Below, in pieces: positions 58,117 to 64,000 of a stretch of DNA of 64,000 bases; positions within the stretch are counted from its first letter, which is position 1; each line of letters starts with the position of its first letter. Under the pieces are notes generated by a model. That model ran no database searches, was not told where the DNA came from, and saw only the letters and a list, made by a program, of their open reading frames with translations. This stretch comes from Clarireedia homoeocarpa (lineage: Eukaryota > Ascomycota > Leotiomycetes > Helotiales > Rutstroemiaceae), in the NCBI GenBank assembly GCA_001465935.1, contig LNKV01000018.1, positions 642,542-706,541 of the forward strand, written 5' to 3'. The translations under genes and the position numbers were made by a program.

Positions 58117-59638
58117 CTTCCTTGTACACAGGTAGGTAGTCTCTCTGGGCCAAAAGACAAAAGGCAAGCCCAATCGGGAAATTGTGGATCCAATTAGAGG
58201 CAAAGGAGCCAATGAAAAGCATCGGCGTTCGTGAAGGTAATACGGGTTCACCATCACAAGGGTGAATTGATAATTTCCCGTTTACAACCAAGCCACCGCA
58301 GAAATGTCACCCCGGTGACTTGGAATTTGGAAGGTTTCAATTCGAGATTCTCAAATGTACGAAGGAAGTGCTGCAAAGTCTTTCTTCTCTCTTCTCTCTC
58401 TTTTCTCACTTTGCGACTGCTGTACGGTTATTCTGGAGTACAATACAAGTACAATACAAGCAAGTACAAGCATACAAATAAAGCGAAACGGCCCAGGTCG
58501 TTTGTTTGAATGGTCCCCTCTCTCCCTTATCCCCCTCTTCTCCCTCGCGCTCGCTACCTTACTACTGCACCTTGCTGTACTTTGCCCTGCCAGCCTTCCA
58601 CGCTCTTCTGACCTTTGCTCCTCGGACGAACAGACAAACACAAAACACACACACACACCAACAAGCCAATCCACCACTTTTCCCATCCTATCCCATGCCA
58701 TCCCATGCCATCCCATCCCCTAGGAACTTCCCGGTCCGTACCTGAATGGGCCGCAAACCCTACTTAACTCTCTCTTAGCTCCTTGGCTGCCTGGTTAGTC
58801 AGGGCAAGACGCCGCAAGACGTAGCAAAAGTCGATGCGCTAGAACCAAAGAAGACTAAAGCGCGCCAACGCTATCCCCAACTCAGCCAGCGATCTTCCAC
58901 CGAAATCCCTAGCAATCCCTACCAAATCCAATCCATCCCCCAATCCACCCTCAATCCACCCCAAATCCACTTCTAGTCACACTTTTATCCACACCCACCC
59001 GCATCCTTTATCCACACACCCACCAACACTTTTACCCTTCCGCACACCCTCGCACACCCTCGCATACCCTCAAACAACCCTCACGCCTTTTCCAAAAGTT
59101 CCCACTCTCCAATTTATCTCCAATTTACGTGCATTTCCGTCGACTTACGCACAATTTCGCACTCCCAAATCAACTCAATTCATCCTTCTCTCCTCCTTTC
59201 CAAACTATTTCGAACAAAAACAATTCTCCATTTCCATCCCTCGCTCAAACAACCATTTGCATCCTCACCATCATCACCCATCACCACCGTCAACCATCCG
59301 TCAAACCATCGTCACCGTCGTCAACAACAACAATCATCACGTCGCTTTCGATGACTTGAACACTCTCTTTTGTTGATATCCTCTCCTTTCTCTGTTCCTT
59401 CTTTTATTTGCGCCCGACCACTCGTTTTGCTTGTCTTTGAACATCACTTTTTGCGGCCTTTTTGAATCTTCATTCCACCTCCACATCCACATCGCCTGTT
59501 TTTCTCTTGCACAGTGCATACCCACCCCGACGAACAACAGGAGATCTTAGGTGACCTTTCCCCTTACAACCCAATTCGAAACACTGCGAAAAACTCATCA
59601 CTCGTCGATCTTCCCTTGTCTGTCCTCTTTCAACTTGC

Positions 59639-59662
59639 ACAACAACAACAACAACAACAACA
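59639..59662. repeat. (caa)n trinucleotide repeat in the WSC leader
   Basis: Eight copies of caa, about 290 bp before the WSC start codon, within a pyrimidine- and A-rich leader. CAA repeats are generally unstructured in mRNA. Confidence 0.85.
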
Positions 59663-59948
59663 ATCACATACAATCACATACAATCTTTCGCTGCCAACTC
59701 CGTACATTCACTCATTCCATTGTCGACAAACAGGGCTGTGAAAATTGTTGAATCGTTCGCTGGGTCATTTGTTAGGAGACCGACCGCCAACCTCGGAAAA
59801 TCGATCGTTACCAACCAACCTCAATCCTCCCCTCCCTCATCATCCTCTTCAAATATCTATCACGACAACTAAATCAAACCCCGTCGCCGTCGATTTGCTT
59901 TCCAATCCATCTCTCCAAAGGGGCCACGGCCAAAAGAATCAATCAATC

Positions 59949-60922
59949 ATGAGGTCGATATCTACTTTCGCTTTCATCGCTGCCACGACTTTGGTTGGCC
60001 GATCAATCGCAGCTCCATCTCCTGAACCAAGCGCTCTTGCCTTAAAGACACTGAAATACCAAGGATGCTTCTCAAGTGGTACTGGATTAAGCAAGAATTC
60101 AACATATGTGTTCAACAGCAAGGGGTACTGTCAGACACAATGTGTTCCTCTAGATCAGGCAGTCCAAGCCACTCACAATTCCGACGAATGCTGGTGCGGT
60201 GACTACTTACCACCATCTAACACCCTCGTCGACGATACGCTATGCAATGACCCTTGTTCGGGTATCGATCAGGAAATGTGTGGTGGTGTGAAATACTTCT
60301 CCGTCTATCTTACAGGTACCGAGAACTCGGCGGATAATTGGGATGCCGCAGCAGCCTCATCTTCAGCTGCATCCGTCGCTGCCACTGCCACTTCATCTAG
60401 CGCGCCATCCGTCGTAACAGTAGGAGGTTGGTGATGCTTGGAATCCAATTTGTTTGTTTGGTTTGTAGCTAATAGTATCTAGGTCAAACCGTCACTGTGC
60501 AGGCACCCACTGCTGCAGCAGCCACAAGTTCAGCAGCAGCAACAACAGTATCTAACAAGAGTTCCGGTCCAAATAAAGCTGGCATCGCCGCAGGCGTCGT
60601 TGTCGGTGTACTCTTGGCCGCTGCTATCGCTGGAGGCATCTTCCTTTGGATGCGCAATCGTAAGAGGCGTGAGGTCGAGGAAGAGTATAGGAGAAACGCA
60701 GCAGTCAACAACTTCGCTGCAGGAGGAAAATCACCAGTTAGCAGTGGAGGGGCTTCATTCACCGATACTCGTCTCGACCCAACCCTCGCGAACAGGAGAA
60801 TGAGTGATGGAAGTATCGCTGATAACCAAGATTACTCAAGAAGGATCTTGAAGGTCAGTAACAATCCGGTCCTTAATACCATGACACACTTATTAACATC
60901 CCTCCAGGTAACCAACGCATGA
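59949..60922 (+). CDS. WSC-domain cell-wall integrity sensor
   Basis: Exons 59949-60426, 60483-60853 and 60908-60922 give 287 residues. A signal peptide (MRSISTFAFIAATTLVGRSIA) is followed by a WSC domain at ~34-125 (YQGCFSSG, YCQTQCV, ECWCGDYLPP, CNDPCSG, MCGG) with its conserved cysteines. Then come an Ala/Ser/Thr-rich glycosylatable stalk, a transmembrane helix at ~191-215 (AGIAAGVVVGVLLAAAIAGG), a basic stop-transfer (RNRKRREVEEEYRR) and a short cytoplasmic tail ending SRRILKVTNA. Such sensors signal wall stress to Rho1 and Pkc1. The last exon encodes only four residues and the preceding 54-nt intron is stop-free, so retention gives a 305-residue variant with a different tail. The upstream in-frame start at 59745 is not an ATG; 59949 is preferred because it begins the signal peptide. 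Confidence 0.9.
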
Positions 60923-62296
60923 TAAGCGACAAACCTTTGTGACGAACGACGAGTATCCAAATGTCATTTAGCTCAATCAAATCCTTTCGGCGTTTACGGT
61001 CCTTCTCCCTTTGTGACTACATTACATGGGTCTGCTTTGGGTATTATTCCCTGTTTTATAAAAGGGTTTATGGTGTTATGTGTGTATAGGTGTGGCGTAG
61101 GATGAGCATATGAGAACATTTACTCTTTGCCATACGAGGATTCATTTTTTTTTCTCCATCAGGCATCATCTACCGATACACCAAACGTTGGGGCTATCAC
61201 ACGTTTGAAAATCACCCCGTCCTGTCCTTTCAAACTTTGATTTCCGAAAAATACGTCCTCCGGCATATCCCCTTTCGACACTTTTGTTTTCCTTTAACAA
61301 GCGAGTCCGTCTTATACCCCCACCTCGAATTTTCGACTCGATCACAACAACAGTCAAGCACCCCTCTTTCAGTGTCGGACCAAACACAAACAACATCTAG
61401 CGTGAAGCCTTTTTTTTTTCTCTGATCACGTTTTCCGCATATCAACAACTCAGGTTTGGGCAATCCTTGGAATATCGACAAAAAAACTCCTGTATTTTAT
61501 GGTATCTGTTGGAGACAGATAGGAAGAGGGAAGGGCAGCATATGTAAGGGAGGAATTGTCCTCGTGGTAGTTATAGATCCGAAGTAATGATGAGAAAAGA
61601 AAATTTATTAACTTATCCATTTTTGTAATTGAGTGAGGTTTTGTTTTTTTTTATTTTTTTTTTTTTTCATTTGTAATATTTGGTTGAAGGATGGATGGGT
61701 TGGGTTGTGTATGGTAGGTAGGTTGTACATATTCAGTTAAATGTCACTCTTCTTCATTTCGTATGTCTACTTTGAGTTCTAAGGGAAGTTTTCCTCGTCT
61801 TACATCTTCTCTTGATGTCTATAGCATAGCACATGATCTCTCTTCTTTCTCCAATCTCGAAGTTATCTTACAGTACCATCCATAGGTGTGGAATTGGGAA
61901 TAAGCCAGTTTAAGCTAAGTTGGCTTAGCTGAAAGGATTTTTGTTTGGATGAAAAGCGAAGCGCGGGGTCTTGGCTACGTCTCACCACCGGTTCAAATGT
62001 GAGGTGGGAGTACGCGTATGCGTATGATCATCGGCTTTTTTTGACGATACTTTCTTTGGAGGGAGTCTGAGCACGAAATAAATAGGTTGCATTGCATTGA
62101 ATTGGATTGGATTGGTTCTTTTTGGTTTTTACCCCGGTTGGTGTTATTTTTTTATTAAAAAGCTTTTATAACTTAAGTTAACTAACTTATGGGGAGAGAA
62201 TGAGAATGAGGGAGGGGACAGGTGAGGTCAGGTTAGGTTAGGTCTTATCTATACCATCCATGTTCGTCGTCGTGGAGAGGAGAGGTGAGGTTATAG

Positions 62297-62297
62297 A

Positions 62298-62342
<45 letters not shown>
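62297..62342. repeat. (ca)15(ta)8 compound dinucleotide repeat
   Basis: An uninterrupted ca run passing directly into a ta run. Confidence 0.92.
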
Positions 62343-62444
62343 CAATGAGTGACTCCTTGAACTCTACCCAGCTCAGCTTTGAAATGGACTGGACTGACCC
62401 CAACGATAGATAGAGTTGGCTCGCGTTCGTTCTAGGGTTATTCA

Positions 62445-62469
62445 ATCATTCATTCATTCATTCATTCAT
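62445..62469. repeat. (attc)n tetranucleotide repeat
   Basis: Six copies of attc; a related (attc) run recurs near 62498-62513. Confidence 0.88.
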
Positions 62470-62617
62470 CTAACTAACTTATCCATTTATTGATTTCATT
62501 CGTTCATTCATTCATACTCATCTCCATCTTTCTATCTATCTCCTCATCTCCCTTTCTAAGTTACCTACCTACCTCTATGCTACAGCTTTCAAATCAATTT
62601 CTCTCCCCCCTCAAACT

Positions 62618-62697
62618 TACTACTCTACTCTACTCTACTCTACTCTACTCTACTCTACTCTACTCTACTCTACTCTACTCTACTCTACTCTACTCTC
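62618..62697. repeat. (ctcta)16 pentanucleotide repeat
   Basis: About sixteen perfect copies of ctcta, one of the longest and purest microsatellites in the window, hence probably recent and unstable. Confidence 0.93.
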
Positions 62698-62717
62698 CTC
62701 CCCTCTCCTCCTATCCC

Positions 62718-62807
62718 CTCCCATCCCCTCCCATTTCCTCCCATCCCATTTCCTCCCATCCCATTTCCTCCCATCCCATTTCCTCCCATCCCATTTCCTC
62801 CCATCCC
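62718..62807. repeat. 15-bp minisatellite (cccatttcctcccat)n
   Basis: Four to five copies of a 15-bp pyrimidine-rich unit directly following the CTCTA tract. Confidence 0.88.
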
Positions 62808-62996
62808 ACCGCATTCCCACATCACAGCCCAATCACAGCGCAATCCCCAAACATCATCTCCCAACCCGTTTACTCGTACGTACGGCACGTACTTTCTTAC
62901 CAACCAACCAAGCAAGCACACACGCACGCTCTCAAACAGCCAGCCAGCCAGCCAACTTCAAGTCCAAGATTGCTAACCCATCCATAGTCAACAGCC

Positions 62997-63031
<35 letters not shown>
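62997..63031. repeat. (ttac)n tetranucleotide repeat
   Basis: Eight to nine copies of ttac. Confidence 0.9.
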
Positions 63032-63105
63032 CCGCAAGCGCGAGAGCGAGTCTTCCCTCCCCCTCCCATCTTCCTCTCCTCTCTCTGTAATCACACCTAT
63101 TTATT

Positions 63106-63298
63106 CCCCCCCCCCCAAGTTAATTACTTACGCACGAACTAAACTGAACTAACTGTCTATCCGTCTGTATCCTACTACTGTACGTACGTACGTCTACGGC
63201 GAGAAATCAAAGTATAGCGTTTAACTTATTCGTTTCACACGCCATATACAGTACATACAGATACAGATATACCCTTCTAATCCCCCCCCCCCCCCCCC
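63106..63298. repeat. Two C homopolymers (C11 and C17) flanking a (tacg)n run
   Basis: C runs at 63106-63116 and 63282-63298, with a short (gtac/tacg) repeat near 63179-63193 between them. Confidence 0.85.
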
Positions 63299-63825
63299 GG
63301 CCCCCCTTTTTTTCATCCTTCATTCTCTTACCCTCTATACCGACACTACGCTAGGAAAAGGAAGAAGAAGAAGAAGGGAAAAAAGACTTAGGAATATCTC
63401 CCTGACCTAACAAGCCCACATACATATATCATAACCCCCTCCAAATTTGTAAATTGGGACGGATACGTTATGCAAAAGGTCAATTAAAGTAGAGTTCAAC
63501 AGACTCCCAGTTCAATTGCAGCTGTTGGAAAATCGAGGGAATTGAAGAATCAAGAAAATAAACAAAACATGATATCGTTAATAATCGTGATACATCCATA
63601 CATCCACCTAATCGTCGACCCTAACATCATCCCATTCCCCATGCTTGCCCACCACCCAATCCGTACCAGAGCAGACATCCCACTCCATCCGAGTCCTAGG
63701 TATACCTATATCACCCACCCAAGTTCATGCAATCCAAACCAAAACCATATCCAAACCAGCACCAACCCCCAGTACCACCCCCACTCCTCTCCTATACCTC
63801 AGCCTCCATTCAAAAAACCGCAGCA

Positions 63826-64000
63826 CTAAGCCCTCGTAGTAATATAATCACGATTCTCAATCGTCACACTCTTCGTCATATGATTCACCTTATAAACGCC
63901 GACCAATCGACTCGCTAACTCAAACATATTATTTCTCAATGAGATAACAATAAACTGAGCATTCTTCGTTCTCTCCTTGATATACGATGCCACAATCGAG
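63826..64000 (-). CDS. smc4: Condensin subunit SMC4, C-terminal end only
   Basis: The minus frame from the right edge to a TAG at 63828-63826 encodes 57 residues: SIVASYIKERTKNAQFIVIS, RNNMFELASRLVGVYKV, MTKSVTIENRDY. This is the terminal part of the SMC4 ATPase head, just after the D-loop/Walker B region, which lies outside the window. SMC4 pairs with SMC2 in condensin to compact mitotic chromosomes. The rest of the gene continues to the right of the window. Confidence 0.88.
   Translation of the reverse strand, partial: SIVASYIKERTKNAQFIVISLRNNMFELASRLVGVYKVNHMTKSVTIENRDYITTRA

Larger units (their letters stand above)
53194..59948. other. 6.7-kb gene-poor, microsatellite-rich stretch upstream of the WSC gene
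   Basis: No frame here resembles a known family. Density of simple repeats is very high (several listed separately). From about 58500 the plus strand becomes C/T-rich and low in purines up to the WSC start, as in long fungal leaders. Much of it may be the regulatory region and 5'-UTR of the WSC gene. A small minus-strand frame at 53368-53604 is listed with low confidence. Confidence 0.55.
60923..63825. other. 2.9-kb gene-poor microsatellite-rich stretch between WSC and SMC4
   Basis: It separates the convergent 3' ends of WSC and SMC4. Contents: T-rich runs near 61640-61668, (ca)n(ta)n, (attc)n, (ctcta)n, a 15-bp minisatellite, (ttac)n and two C runs. A 165-codon plus frame across the CTCTA tract is an artefact. 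No gene is supported. Confidence 0.6.

Noticed and set aside
62490..62987. 165-codon plus-strand frame with repeated Leu-Tyr-Ser-Thr
   Set aside because: It is a translation of the CTCTA microsatellite and the adjacent 15-bp minisatellite; no coding signal outside the repeats.
1..64000. tRNA, rRNA or CRISPR loci
   Set aside because: No convincing A/B-box pairs with cloverleaf, no rRNA motifs, and no spaced palindromic arrays were seen by eye; a dedicated scan could still find a missed tRNA.

Overview
This window is nuclear DNA of a filamentous ascomycete. Genes carry short introns (about 45-85 nt) with GT-AG ends and CTRAY branch sites, lie on both strands, and encode fungal families (SWI1, SLD2, FIG1, WSC, AIM24, a fungal NACHT protein). 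The style of the proteins and the abundance of simple repeats suggest a Leotiomycete (Sclerotiniaceae, e.g. Botrytis/Sclerotinia-like). That placement is inference; no rRNA or marker gene is present.

Layout. 1-2.9 kb: 3'-truncated SWI1 (ARID subunit of SWI/SNF, minus) with a 5'-UTR intron and a uORF whose stop overlaps the main start. 2.9-6.8 kb: gene-poor and repeat-rich. 6.8-8.0 kb: EVE-domain protein (THYN1-like). 8.6-11.6 kb: two divergent orphan genes, each with an internal duplication. 12.3-13.9 kb: DHH-family phosphoesterase (RecJ-like). 14.7-17.6 kb: NACHT/STAND NTPase (minus). 18.3-20.1 kb: secreted type-B carboxylesterase. 20.3-21.8 kb: a degenerate O-methyltransferase pseudogene. 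22.5-27.4 kb: AT-rich repeat relics on both sides of a membrane-anchored kelch protein. 27.9-31.2 kb: very long GH47 alpha-mannosidase (minus). 32.8-34.7 kb: CCT6 chaperonin subunit (minus). 34.9-37.0 kb: prenylcysteine-oxidase-like flavoprotein. 37.2-39.5 kb: divergent protein kinase (minus). 40.3-40.7 kb: small conserved hypothetical. 42.0-44.2 kb and 44.6-45.9 kb: ATM1 (mitochondrial Fe-S ABC exporter) and AIM24, divergent from a shared 400-bp promoter. 48.0-49.0 kb: FIG1-like mating membrane protein. 49.9-51.5 kb: SLD2 replication initiator (minus). 52.1-53.2 kb: RING E3 ligase candidate. 53.2-59.9 kb: long gene-poor stretch packed with microsatellites. 59.9-60.9 kb: WSC-domain wall sensor. 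60.9-63.8 kb: a second microsatellite desert. 63.8 kb to the right edge: 3' end of SMC4 (condensin, minus).

Most genes are independent housekeeping or surface functions, not a cluster. The clearest functional pairing is ATM1/AIM24, both mitochondrial. The esterase, methyltransferase pseudogene and kelch protein form the accessory part of the window. I found no convincing new multi-gene system. The best oddities are at transcript level: a predicted 4-nt microexon in the kinase catalytic loop, a 22-nt microexon in CCT6, several stop-free introns, and the SWI1 uORF/start overlap. Exon-intron models were inferred by eye from splice motifs, phase and family continuity; RNA data would be the test.
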